DNA of 64,000 nucleotides from Deltaproteobacteria bacterium (GTDB lineage Bacteria > Myxococcota > JACRCW01), in the NCBI GenBank assembly GCA_016218805.1, contig JACRCW010000064.1:1-64000 (forward strand), in the 5' to 3' direction. Below are positions 36,876 through 45,335 of this stretch, piece after piece; the stretch's first letter is position 1; each line of letters starts with the position of its first letter. A program made the position numbers and the translations under genes. The notes beneath the pieces were generated by a model. It did no database searches and was not told where the DNA came from. It worked only from the letters and a program-made list of their open reading frames with translations.

Positions 36876-37383
36876 GCCCCTGTGGGTTGTTGGGCAGCTC
36901 ACCAAGAAACACGTTCGCGACGCGTTCCACAGTGGAGAACCGGCCCTCGACGAGTTTCTCAAGAAGCACGCCCGCCAAAACGCCGAACGTGGAATCAGTC
37001 GCACTTTTGTTGCCGTGCGCCGTGGTGCACTGGCCGTTGACGGGTATTACACGCTGCGCAGCGGTGCCGTGACGTTTGAATCTCTGCCAGACGAAGTGCG
37101 GAAGACGCTTCCCCGCTATCCGGTTCCGGTGGTGCATCTCGCCCGATTGGCCGTGTCCAAGGAGGCTCGCGGCATGGGGCTCGGAGAAACCCTGCTGCTG
37201 CACGCGTTTGAGAAGGCGATTGCCGTGGAGAATGAAATCGGTGTGTATGCGGTGGAAGTGATGGCCAAGACGGACGGGGCAAAGTCCTTCTATGAGCGGT
37301 ACGGCTTCCGCTCCCTCAGGGATGACCGGTTTCACATGTACATCTCAATGCGGACGATTCGGGCAGCGCTCAGCGGAGCGTGA
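36862..37383 (+). CDS. GNAT-family toxin (TacT/AtaT-like acetyltransferase)
   Basis: 173 residues. GNAT motif A is LARLAVSKEARGMGLGETLL (acetyl-CoA pyrophosphate loop), and the C-terminal motif FYERYGFRSL carries the Tyr thought to act as general acid. TacT-like toxins acetylate aminoacyl-tRNA and stop translation. It starts inside the antitoxin gene, the usual arrangement. Base composition is lower in GC than nearby genes, which suggests horizontal transfer of the pair. Confidence 0.92.
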   Translation: MAGAEPLWVVGQLTKKHVRDAFHSGEPALDEFLKKHARQNAERGISRTFVAVRRGALAVDGYYTLRSGAVTFESLPDEVRKTLPRYPVPVVHLARLAVSKEARGMGLGETLLLHAFEKAIAVENEIGVYAVEVMAKTDGAKSFYERYGFRSLRDDRFHMYISMRTIRAALSGA

Positions 37384-37452
37384 AGTCACCGTTTTGACCG
37401 TGCCCAAAACCGCCTGACGAGAATGCACCAGGGGCCCCTTTTTGGCCTGCGT

Positions 37453-40419
37453 TCACCCCGGCAGCGCCCGTTGCCATCCGCGGCGACGCAGCAACAACGC
37501 CAGCGCGGCCAGCCCCGTCCAGGACAGCGGGGCGTCCGCACAATTGCCGCAGCCGCCGCCCGGCAGCAGTCCGCCGGGGCCGTCACCCCCGCTGCCCCCG
37601 GATGAAGACGACGACGAGGATGACGACGACGACGACGTCCCGGCGTCCGGTTCCACGCCGGCATCCGGTGCGGGGGGCGCGGCCACGCACGTCCCGTTCT
37701 CGCAGACCTTGCCGCTCTCACATGGCACGTCGTCACGGCAGGCCACCGTGCAGTTCCACGCGGATTCGCACACCGTGGCGGCCACGTTGGAGGGTGACGC
37801 GCACAGGTGGATCTCACCGGAGCGGCGGGTGAACGTGCGGCACACGGCGTCACCGGGACAGGTTTCATCCGTCACGCAGGCCCGCGTGCACACGCGCGCG
37901 CTGTTGCGGCTGAACAGGCAGAAGCTGCCCACCGCGCAGTCCTCGTCCGAATCACACCCGGTACAGATGTCACAGCCCTGGCGGTCATCCGCGCGGCAGG
38001 TGCCGTCCGCGGCGCAGTAGTCACCGGGGGCGCAGTCCAGGTCGGACGTGCAGAATTGGTCGTAGGTGACGTCGGGGATGCACAGGTCGGTCGGCCAGTT
38101 GGGGGCGGTCAGGCTCGCGCGCGTGCAGTCGTACTTGAAGCAGGGGTCCTGGCCGGGGACCAGGCACTCGCAGCGCGCGGGGTAGCAGTGGAACCCGTGG
38201 GGGCACGCGCCGGGTACGTCACCAAAGCAGGCGTCCGTGCAGAACAACTGGCCCTGGCGGTTGTGGACCACCAGCGGCACGCCAAACAGGTTGCCGTAGC
38301 AGTTGAACAGCCCGTCCTTCTCACCGGTGGCCTTGTTGCCCACCGCGCACAGGCCCGGCTCGCCCACGGCCGTGAACCGGCAGTCAAATCCGGTGGGGCA
38401 GTCCTCGTCGGACGTGCAGGTCACCGTGCAGATGCTTTGCTCCTGGAACTCGGTGTCCACCGTCGTGGTGCAATGGGGGCAGGCCGCGGTGCACGGTTCG
38501 CCAATCTCGCCCGGCAGGCGGCGCGGGAGCTCGCAGTGGCTGTCCGTGCACACCGTGCCGTCCTCACAGTCCGCCTGCGTGGTGCAGTCCGGCGTGCACC
38601 GGCCGGTGGTGGAGCACGTGGCGCACCCGGCCACCGGGCACGGACCGCCGGCCAGCCCCGGGGACGCGGCCCGCGCCACCGCCGCGCTGGCGTTCACGCG
38701 CCCGTAGCCAAACCCAATGCTGTGCCCGTTGGCGTCGTACGCAAACAGCGCGTTGATGTCCTGGTTGAAGATCTGCGCCCAATCGATCTTGTCCGCGCGG
38801 ATCTTGTCCGCGGTGTCCGTGAGGACGAGGCGGACCTGCTCCGCGGTCAGCGCGCTGTTGGCGGCCAGCACCAACCCGGCCACCCCAGCCACCACGGGGG
38901 ATGCGCCGGAGGTGCCGGAGAACCCGTCGTAGTAGCCGTTGGCGGCATAGCCGTGGTCCCCGGTCACGTCGGTGGTCCACAGGCCGTGGTTGTCCTCGTT
39001 GACCGTGCCGCCCAGGCTGGGCGCCGCCACGTCAATGTCGTGCCCGTAGTTGCTGTACGGCGCCCAGTCATCCAGGTTGGACGAGGCCGCCACGGCAATG
39101 GAGAACGGGTGGCTGGCGTACGGGTCCGCCGCCACGTCGGAGGTGTCATTGCCCGCGGCAAACACAATGACCGTGCCCTTGCCCCCGCGGCCGGTGGTGC
39201 GCGCGTGGTCAAACGCGTCGCGTTCGGCCTGGGACATGGGGAAGTAGCGGGACCGGCCCGGGCCCCAGCTGTTGTTGATGACCCACGCCCCGTCATCCAC
39301 CGCGCGCACAAACGCGTCGGCGGTGGACAGGCTGGTGCCCACCTGGTCGCCCAGCAGGCGCACCGGCATGATGCTGCACAGCGGGCACACGCCGGACAGG
39401 CCAAGTTGGTTGTCACCGCGCGCGGCAATCACTCCGGACACCGCGGTGCCGTGGCTCTCAAAGTACGGCAGGTCCGCGGGGCACCCGGAGGCCACGTCGC
39501 GGCCGTCCTGTGACGCGGAGCACTGCGGGCGGGGGTCGTCATCGTTGGCGGAGGGGTCAAACCCCGCAATCATGTTCGCCGCCAGGTCCTCGTGATCCAC
39601 GTCAATACCGCTGTCAAACACGGCGACGACCACCGACGGGTCACCCTTGGTGGTGTCCCAGGCCTCATGCGCAAAGATCTGGCCCACGCCGGGAACCGGC
39701 GCGTTGGGCGCGGGGCGGCCCAGGTGCCACTGATTGGGGTGCAGGGGGTCATCCACCGTCGCAGTGAGGGCGAGTTCCCGGTACAGGTCCGGTTCCGCGG
39801 ACACCAGCCCGTCCACCTTGCCCAGCCCGCGGGAGGCCTCCACCGCGTCCCGCGCAAACGCGTCCCCCACGGCAATGAGCGCGGTGTCCCGCACGCGGGA
39901 GGTCCGCAGCAGCGTGCCGCCCGTGGCGCGCAGCACCGCGCGCAACACCTGGGGCAACCGGCCGGGGGCCGCCGTGATGACAAGCCGCTCATCCGCAAAC
40001 GCGCGTCCGGTCCCGCGCGCCAGCACCGCGTACGCACCGGACCATCCGCGCTCCGCCCCCGCGGCGCGGGCCAGCGCCACCAGCGTGCGCGGTTGCAGCG
40101 GCGCCGCGAACTCGACGACGAACAGCCCATGGTCCCGCAGGCGGCGCGCGCCGGAGACGGCCACCACGTCCGGTTCCTTCTCCGTGATGCGGGCGGCCAG
40201 GGCTTCCACGCGGCGGGCCAGTTGCGCGGCGGGCAGGCGCGGGTCCGCGCGCAGGGCAATGGCCCGGGTGGAGGTCTCCACGTCCACGCGGCTTCCGCCG
40301 GTGAGGTACCAGCGTGAACCGAAGCGCGTCTCCAGCGGCACGGCGGGTGCCGCCGACGACAACGCCGGTGCCAGCAGGCACAGGGAGACCACACAGGCGA
40401 CACCATTGCGGCGGAACAT
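37453..40419 (-). CDS. Secreted subtilisin-like protease with Cys-rich region and MYXO-CTERM-like tail
   Basis: 988 residues. A signal peptide covers 1-24 and a propeptide-like region runs to about 215. The S8 peptidase domain (about 225-640) has catalytic Asp269 (VVAVFDSGIDVDHED), His323 (ESHGTAVSGV) and Ser504 (GTSGASPVVAG). A Cys-rich region with CxxxCxxDxDC-type repeats follows (about 640-930), then a poly-Ser/Gly linker and a tail GGGCGNC...WTGLAALALLLRRRG, which fits the MYXO-CTERM sorting signal processed by myxosortase. It is likely exported and retained at the surface. The start at 40419 is set by the signal peptide. Confidence 0.9.
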   Translation of the reverse strand: MFRRNGVACVVSLCLLAPALSSAAPAVPLETRFGSRWYLTGGSRVDVETSTRAIALRADPRLPAAQLARRVEALAARITEKEPDVVAVSGARRLRDHGLFVVEFAAPLQPRTLVALARAAGAERGWSGAYAVLARGTGRAFADERLVITAAPGRLPQVLRAVLRATGGTLLRTSRVRDTALIAVGDAFARDAVEASRGLGKVDGLVSAEPDLYRELALTATVDDPLHPNQWHLGRPAPNAPVPGVGQIFAHEAWDTTKGDPSVVVAVFDSGIDVDHEDLAANMIAGFDPSANDDDPRPQCSASQDGRDVASGCPADLPYFESHGTAVSGVIAARGDNQLGLSGVCPLCSIMPVRLLGDQVGTSLSTADAFVRAVDDGAWVINNSWGPGRSRYFPMSQAERDAFDHARTTGRGGKGTVIVFAAGNDTSDVAADPYASHPFSIAVAASSNLDDWAPYSNYGHDIDVAAPSLGGTVNEDNHGLWTTDVTGDHGYAANGYYDGFSGTSGASPVVAGVAGLVLAANSALTAEQVRLVLTDTADKIRADKIDWAQIFNQDINALFAYDANGHSIGFGYGRVNASAAVARAASPGLAGGPCPVAGCATCSTTGRCTPDCTTQADCEDGTVCTDSHCELPRRLPGEIGEPCTAACPHCTTTVDTEFQEQSICTVTCTSDEDCPTGFDCRFTAVGEPGLCAVGNKATGEKDGLFNCYGNLFGVPLVVHNRQGQLFCTDACFGDVPGACPHGFHCYPARCECLVPGQDPCFKYDCTRASLTAPNWPTDLCIPDVTYDQFCTSDLDCAPGDYCAADGTCRADDRQGCDICTGCDSDEDCAVGSFCLFSRNSARVCTRACVTDETCPGDAVCRTFTRRSGEIHLCASPSNVAATVCESAWNCTVACRDDVPCESGKVCENGTCVAAPPAPDAGVEPDAGTSSSSSSSSSSSSGGSGGDGPGGLLPGGGCGNCADAPLSWTGLAALALLLRRRGWQRALPG

Positions 40420-40549
40420 CACGACCTCCAACCAGGCCGCGGGGGGGGCGCCGCGGGGGCCGCCCCTGTTCCACAAGCCGCGCCCGCCGTCCAGCCCCGG
40501 TTTCCCGCGGACCCCGGGCATGGGATGCTCGCGCCCCGGAGGAACGGAC

Positions 40550-41662
40550 ATGGGGCGGTCCAGGACGGCGTGGGCGTGGGTGTGTTGGGGACTGGTGCTG
40601 GTGCTGGCCGGGTGTCCCGCGCGCACGGGCGGCAACGGCGACGACGGCTCCAGCGGGGGCGGCGGGGCGTCCTCGGCCGCGGGCACTGCCAACACGTCGC
40701 ACGGAGTGGTCAGCGGCTCCGGCTTCACCCCTGCCTCCACGTCGTTGTCCGCTACTTCCATTCCCACCGCCGCATCCAGCGGCAGCGCCAACCCCCAGAG
40801 TTCCTCCGCGGTGTCCCAGGTCGCCGGGGTGTCGTCGTCAACGGGCGCCGCCACGTCAGCGGCGTCCGCGTCCGTTGGCGCGTCTGGGTCCTCCTCCGCG
40901 GCGGGGCTGGACGGCGGGGTCCCGGACGCCGCGCCCATCGTCTGCGGCGGGGGACCGCTCAACTGCGGCGCGGGTGAGGTCCCGCATTGCTCGGCGGAAG
41001 GGCAGGGCAGCTGCTGCGGCGGCACCTGGTCGCAGTACTGCGAGCGCCCCGGTGTGGCCGGCTGCTTCCGCGCCACCGACGACTGCACGACGCTGACGCG
41101 GTGCGCGGGCGACGGGGGCGGCGTGTTTGCGTGCACGGCGGGTGAAAGCCCCCACTGCATGCCCAACGGGCAGGGCGTGTGCTGCGGCGGCGGCAACCCG
41201 GTGTTCTGTGCGGGCACCGGTTGCTGGTCCGTGGGAACCGACTGCACCACCATCCAATCCTGCGGTGACGCTGGACTGTCCGCCTGTCCCACGGGCAGCA
41301 CCACGTACTGCGAACCCTCCGGGCAGCTGTCCTGCTGCACCAGCCAGTTTCCCGTGCATTGCGCGGGCACCGGTTGCTGGCAGACCGGTACGGACTGCGC
41401 CACCATCACCACGTGCGGCGCGGACGGCGGCGTGCACGCGTGTGGCAGCGGCAGCGTGGCGCACTGCACCGGCACGGCCGACCTGGTGTGCTGCCCGTCG
41501 GGGAGCCTGTTCTGCGACGTGCCCGCCGGCGCATCATGCTGGTCCGGAAATACGGATTGTTCCACCGTGCGGTGGTGCCCGTACCCTGACGGCGGCGGCC
41601 ACCTTGCCGGTTGCACGGCGGGGTTCACGGTGGACTGCACCAACAACCAGTGCCGGCAGTGA
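40550..41662 (+). CDS. Cys-rich lipoprotein with Ser/Ala linker
   Basis: 370 residues. The lipobox is VLAGC (signal MGRSRTAWAWVCWGLVLVLAGC), followed by about 110 residues of Ser/Ala/Thr/Gly linker. The rest holds four related Cys modules of about 50-60 residues (pattern: G..PHC...GQG.CC......FC.GTGCW..GTDCTT...C). I know no named domain for these. GGAGG precedes the ATG. It is divergent from the subtilase gene, about 130 bases away, and likely surface-exposed. Confidence 0.8.
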   Translation: MGRSRTAWAWVCWGLVLVLAGCPARTGGNGDDGSSGGGGASSAAGTANTSHGVVSGSGFTPASTSLSATSIPTAASSGSANPQSSSAVSQVAGVSSSTGAATSAASASVGASGSSSAAGLDGGVPDAAPIVCGGGPLNCGAGEVPHCSAEGQGSCCGGTWSQYCERPGVAGCFRATDDCTTLTRCAGDGGGVFACTAGESPHCMPNGQGVCCGGGNPVFCAGTGCWSVGTDCTTIQSCGDAGLSACPTGSTTYCEPSGQLSCCTSQFPVHCAGTGCWQTGTDCATITTCGADGGVHACGSGSVAHCTGTADLVCCPSGSLFCDVPAGASCWSGNTDCSTVRWCPYPDGGGHLAGCTAGFTVDCTNNQCRQ

Positions 41663-41690
41663 GACTGTCTCTTCACGTGGAGGTGTGTCC

Positions 41691-42251
41691 GTGGCGTTGA
41701 CGTTCAAGGAACTGGTGGCTTCAGACCGGGCCAAGCTGGAAGCGCTGATGACGGAGGGCCGCGGCCCCACGCTGGAGTCCATTGCCGGCTGGGAGTTCCG
41801 CGGCCACAACGTGCTGGCCCCGCACGAAAAGCTGGTCATGACCGTCATGTCCAACGTGCGCTTCATCAAGTGCTTCTTCCCGGAAGACCGGCAGGCCACG
41901 CCGGGCCGCACCTATGAGATGCTCCACGGCTACAACCTCAAGGTGCGCAACGGCGGCGTGGATGACCCGTGGACCACGATTCCCGACGAGAAAACGCCCA
42001 ACCGGCTGGGGCATTACCGGGTCTACCGCGCGCGCAACCGTCCCGGGACCAACGTGTATCCCAACGCGATCTTCCTGGACTACAAGCAGCCGCAGAACAA
42101 CCTGTTTTCCGGCAGCACCATTGATGACTACGTGGTCCAACCGGATCCCGGAAACCCGGACCTGCTCATGGGCAAGGCGTACACCAACCTGGCGGTGATG
42201 ACGCCCGCCACCTTCTTCATCCTGGAACGCTACCAGCGGCATGACCGCTGA
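41691..42251 (+). CDS. Protein of unknown function, soluble
   Basis: 186 residues from GTG 41691, chosen for GGAGGTG six bases upstream. No signal peptide or membrane helix is visible. The sequence is not low-complexity and looks like a folded domain, with aromatic and charged segments (FKELVASDRAKLEALMTE, GWEFRGHNVLAPHEKLVMTV, RLGHYRVYRARNRPGTNVYP, NAIFLDYKQPQNNLFSG). No catalytic motif is recognised. It lies between a lipoprotein gene and a kinase gene on the same strand. Confidence 0.7.
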   Translation: MALTFKELVASDRAKLEALMTEGRGPTLESIAGWEFRGHNVLAPHEKLVMTVMSNVRFIKCFFPEDRQATPGRTYEMLHGYNLKVRNGGVDDPWTTIPDEKTPNRLGHYRVYRARNRPGTNVYPNAIFLDYKQPQNNLFSGSTIDDYVVQPDPGNPDLLMGKAYTNLAVMTPATFFILERYQRHDR

Positions 42252-42356
42252 GGCACCGCGTAAGAGCTTCAACCCCGCAGCGTCGACGGCAAGGACCCGC
42301 GGTGCGGTGGAGAAAAGTCCGGCGCCGTCGTATCAAGCGCGCCACGAGGTGCTTGC

Positions 42357-43565
42357 GTGACCGAGATCCTGGCGGTGACCCTGATATTCGGCACACCCAT
42401 CTTCTGGTACGTGGCCCGCCGGTATTTCAATGCGCTGGAGAAGGGCCTGGTGCCGCCGCCCAGCGCGCTGCTGGGCCAGCCCGACGAGAAACTCAAGGCG
42501 CAGGTGGCGGCCCTGTCCGCGCAGCGGGACACGCTCACCGACCGGGTGAAGAACCTGGAATCCATTGTGTGCAGCCTGGATGGTGACCTGAACCTGCGGT
42601 TGGGTCGGCTGGCGCGCCAGCAGAACCTGTTGTCACAGCAGCACCGCGCGCTTCCCGCCCCCACGGGCCCCGGCGCCGCCGCGCTCACCCCGCCTGGGCC
42701 GCCTGACGCCGGGGCCACCATGGCGGGCCCGGGTGAACTCGCCGCGGGGAGCGTGCTGGCCAAGCGCTTCCGCATTGAGGGGCTGGTGGGCCGCGGCGGC
42801 ATGGGCGCGGTGTACCGGGCGTTTGATGAATCCATGAAGGAGACCGTGGCACTCAAGGTCATCTCCAGCCTGCACTACGACAACATGAACGAGGTGGCGG
42901 AGCGCTTCCGGCGCGAGGCCTCCGCGTCACGGAAGATCAACCACCCGCATGTCATCCGCATCCATGACCTCGGCGTGGACGAGCGCGGGATGATGTACAT
43001 CTGCATGGAGTACTTTGCGGGCCGCACGCTGTTGGACGTCATCACGCGCACGCCGAGCCAGCCGGTGGCCCGCATCCTGGACGTGCTGTCCCGGACCTGC
43101 GCCGGCCTGCAGGCCGCGCACGACGCCGGCGTCATCCACCGCGATTTGAAACCCGCCAACGTGCTCACCAACGAAGCGGGCGACCTGCGCATCATCGACT
43201 TTGGCCTGGCGCGCCTGGAGTTCCGCGAGGGCATGACCTCCACGGGGATGGTGCTGGGCACGCCGCACTACATGTCCCCCGAGCAGATACGCGGGGAACG
43301 CGTGGGCCCCGCCACGGACGTCTACTCGCTGGGCGCGCTGGCCTACCACCTGGCCACCGGCGTGCCGCCCTTTGACGGGGACACGCCCATTGCGGTGGGT
43401 TTTGCGCATTGCACCGAGCGCGTGCGGCCGCCGCGGGACATCCGCCCGGACCTTCCCGGGGCGCTCAGTGACGTCATTGTGCAAGCGCTGGAAAAGGACC
43501 CGGCACGCCGGCCGGCCTCCGCGGCCCAATTCGCGGCATTGATGAATTCACCGGCAAAGGCGTGA
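42357..43565 (+). CDS. Ser/Thr protein kinase with PspB-like membrane/coiled-coil N-terminus
   Basis: 402 residues. Residues 1-25 form a membrane helix (ILAVTLIFGTPIFWYVARR), and about 45-75 a coiled coil ending DRVKNLESIVCSLDG, close to the pattern of phage-shock protein B. After a Pro/Ala linker a full kinase domain (about 135-400) has P-loop GRGGMGAVYRA, VAIK-type Lys (VALKVI), catalytic HRDLKPANVL (about 261), DFG (about 280) and APE-equivalent SPEQIRGE. It is an inner-membrane-anchored eukaryotic-type kinase with the kinase in the cytoplasm. Start GTG 42357 has GAGGT seven bases upstream. Confidence 0.93.
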   Translation: MTEILAVTLIFGTPIFWYVARRYFNALEKGLVPPPSALLGQPDEKLKAQVAALSAQRDTLTDRVKNLESIVCSLDGDLNLRLGRLARQQNLLSQQHRALPAPTGPGAAALTPPGPPDAGATMAGPGELAAGSVLAKRFRIEGLVGRGGMGAVYRAFDESMKETVALKVISSLHYDNMNEVAERFRREASASRKINHPHVIRIHDLGVDERGMMYICMEYFAGRTLLDVITRTPSQPVARILDVLSRTCAGLQAAHDAGVIHRDLKPANVLTNEAGDLRIIDFGLARLEFREGMTSTGMVLGTPHYMSPEQIRGERVGPATDVYSLGALAYHLATGVPPFDGDTPIAVGFAHCTERVRPPRDIRPDLPGALSDVIVQALEKDPARRPASAAQFAALMNSPAKA

Positions 43566-43580
43566 CCCGGTGACGGGGCC

Positions 43581-44858
43581 TCAGGGCGCAAGTTCCAGCG
43601 CCCTGAACAGCGAGGGTTGCTTGCCCGTGCCCATGCCCGGCGTGAGTTCCAGCCATTGATCGCGCCCGGCGCCGTCGTCGTCGTTCACCATGGCGCAGAA
43701 GCCAAACACCGTCCCGGCGGTAAATGCCGGCTGCCCCAACTCCGCCGCCGTGTAACAGACCTCGTAGTACCAGGTGTTGTCCGCGTTCTGGACGCTGCAC
43801 GTGCCTGACCCGGTGGCGCCCGCCGGCGTCGGCGCCCAGCGGTACGTGCGCAGCTGAGAATCCGGGCTGAGCACGGCGCAACCCAGCTCGCGGTCCTCCG
43901 TGAAGTACGCCGCATCGTCGCCGTCGTGGTCTACGTCAAACGCGAACTGGATGCTGTCCCCCCGCCACAGGTAGGTGCTGTCCGCGGACTCCACGTTGCG
44001 GTGGACGTCGTCCGTCACCATCACCGCCAGGCACAGCGCGTCCGTGTTCCATTGCACCGCCACGTACGCGGACAGGTCCACCACCGGGGGCTGCGGGGCG
44101 CCGGCCACCGCGGGCAACGGGGTCCAGGTGGCGGTGTCCCATTCGGCCAGGGCGCCGTCCGGGACCACCGCCAGCCCGGACGGGGCGACAATCCGGGGCA
44201 GCGCCGACGACGAGCTGGCCGCACCGCTGGATGACGAGGTGCCCGGCGCGGACGCGCCCGACGAGGACATAGGCCCCGACGAGCCGCGGGAATCCGGCGT
44301 GGAGGTTGCCGACGACGAGGACGCGGCAGCACTGGACGAGGAAGGCGGTGGGCGGCTGGTGCCAAATCCCGACGACGACACGGCGGACGAAGCGGCGCCG
44401 CTGGAGGGCGGCGCGAGTGAGGATGGCGCCGCGGAGGAGGAGGAGGAGGAGGAGGAGCGCGAACTGCCCGCGCCCGACGAGGGGATTCCGGCGGAACTGG
44501 CGGCGGAGGACCCCCCGGACGGCGTTGACGACGACGCCCCGCGGGAACTGGAGGGGACACCGCTGGATGCCATGAACGCGCTGGAGGCCGCATTTGACGA
44601 TCCGGCCGAGGCCGATGACGACGACGGAGACGGTGAGGCGCTGGAAGCGGTGCCGCCCGCGCAGTGCCCAGCCACGCAGGGGCCATTGCGACCGCAATCC
44701 AGGTCATCGCGACACGTGCGCCGGCAAATGCGTTCGCGGACGTCACACACATAGCCGCCCGCGCAGTCCGCATCTGCGGCGCAACGGTACCCGGCGGGGG
44801 CGTTGCAACCGAGCGCCACGGCGAGCAGCGCACAGGCGGCGACGGCAGCGGGTTGCAT
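43581..44858 (-). CDS. Ser-rich lipoprotein with C-terminal CBM9-like beta domain
   Basis: 425 residues. The lipobox is ALGC (MQPAAVAACALLAVALGC). A short Cys module follows (YRCAADADCAGGYVCD, CRDDLDCG), then about 150 residues of Ser/Ala/Gly/Pro linker coded in part by an uninterrupted (GGA)8 tract on the plus strand. The C-terminal about 180 residues have the look of a family-9 carbohydrate-binding/DOMON-like sandwich (LSAYVAVQWNTDALCLAVMV, STYLWRGDSIQFAFDVDHDG, WYYEVCYTAAELG). It may bind surface sugars; there are no catalytic residues. Confidence 0.75.
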   Translation of the reverse strand: MQPAAVAACALLAVALGCNAPAGYRCAADADCAGGYVCDVRERICRRTCRDDLDCGRNGPCVAGHCAGGTASSASPSPSSSSASAGSSNAASSAFMASSGVPSSSRGASSSTPSGGSSAASSAGIPSSGAGSSRSSSSSSSSAAPSSLAPPSSGAASSAVSSSGFGTSRPPPSSSSAAASSSSATSTPDSRGSSGPMSSSGASAPGTSSSSGAASSSSALPRIVAPSGLAVVPDGALAEWDTATWTPLPAVAGAPQPPVVDLSAYVAVQWNTDALCLAVMVTDDVHRNVESADSTYLWRGDSIQFAFDVDHDGDDAAYFTEDRELGCAVLSPDSQLRTYRWAPTPAGATGSGTCSVQNADNTWYYEVCYTAAELGQPAFTAGTVFGFCAMVNDDDGAGRDQWLELTPGMGTGKQPSLFRALELAP

Positions 44859-44987
44859 GCGGTTGGGGCGCACGGGGACAGCGGACCACCCTGCGCGCGG
44901 AGCGTCAACCCGTCCCGACGAGCGCTGCCGGGCGCGGCGGATCCAAGTCTGAGCCGGCATCTGTTCCACGAATGCCACGTCCGAACT

Positions 44988-45010
44988 GCATGCACGCTCT
45001 GCGTGCATGC
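44988..45010. repeat. Perfect 10-bp inverted repeat, TCT loop
   Basis: Arms GCATGCACGC and GCGTGCATGC flank TCT. This is the first of five perfect inverted repeats within 230 bases. Without a U-tract it is not a standard terminator. Confidence 0.85.
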
Positions 45011-45014
45011 GTAC

Positions 45015-45055
45015 CCGCCCCCTTTTGGGGGGCGGCCGGCGACGTCAGTCGCCGG
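45015..45055. repeat. Two adjacent perfect hairpins
   Basis: CCGCCCCC (45015-45022) pairs with GGGGGCGG (45028-45035). CCGGCGAC (45036-45043) pairs with GTCGCCGG (45048-45055). The two 8-bp stems are directly adjacent. Confidence 0.8.
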
Positions 45056-45110
45056 GGGTGGGGGGCCCGCCAGCGGGTTGGTCCCACCCGGGGAAGACGG
45101 TGGTAGCGGA

Positions 45111-45134
45111 CCCCCCACCCCCCCCCCACCCCCC
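45111..45134 (-). repeat. Symmetric C6-A-C10-A-C6 tract
   Basis: The plus strand reads six C, A, ten C, A, six C. The minus strand is therefore a G-run block able in principle to form a G-quadruplex. It could also vary in length by slippage. Confidence 0.8.
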
Positions 45135-45165
45135 TCGCAGACGTCGCTGCGCTCCGTCGTCGAGG

Positions 45166-45214
45166 GCCGCCCCCCAAGGGGGGCGGCGTAGATGGGCTTG
45201 CCTGCGGCAAGCCC
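45166..45214. repeat. Two further perfect inverted repeats
   Basis: GCCGCCCCCC (45166-45175) and GGGGGGCGGC (45178-45187) flank AA. GGGCTTGCC (45194-45202) and GGCAAGCCC (45206-45214) flank TGC. The arms are perfect. Similar composite palindromes elsewhere in a genome would mark a REP/BIME-like repeat. Confidence 0.8.
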
Positions 45215-45335
45215 GCGACGCGTCGTGGAGCGGGCCTCCGCTGCTCCGCGCCTCTCAGGATCGAGTCCGCCTCGCAGCCGGGAGCGCGCTCCGGCCATCG
45301 TTGCGACGTGAGGCCGCGGTCGATACCGTCGGGAA

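Larger units (their letters stand above)
44859..45335. other. 477-bp non-coding stretch with a cluster of perfect hairpins
   Basis: No gene is supported here. It holds five perfect inverted repeats and a C6-A-C10-A-C6 tract, detailed in separate entries. It lies between the divergent lipoprotein (minus) and membrane-protein (plus) genes, so promoters for both should lie here but none is clear. Confidence 0.7.

Noticed and set aside
37384..37452. Terminator between the convergent toxin and subtilase genes (GTTTTG/CAAAAC and AGGGGCCCCTTTTT)
   Set aside because: The stems are short or lack a loop; the T run after AGGGGCCCCT is suggestive but no stable hairpin forms.
42252..42305. Inverted repeat GCACCGCG ... 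CGCGGTGC after the gene ending at 42251 as a terminator
   Set aside because: The 37-base loop and lack of a U-tract make it weak; it may be chance in GC-rich DNA.
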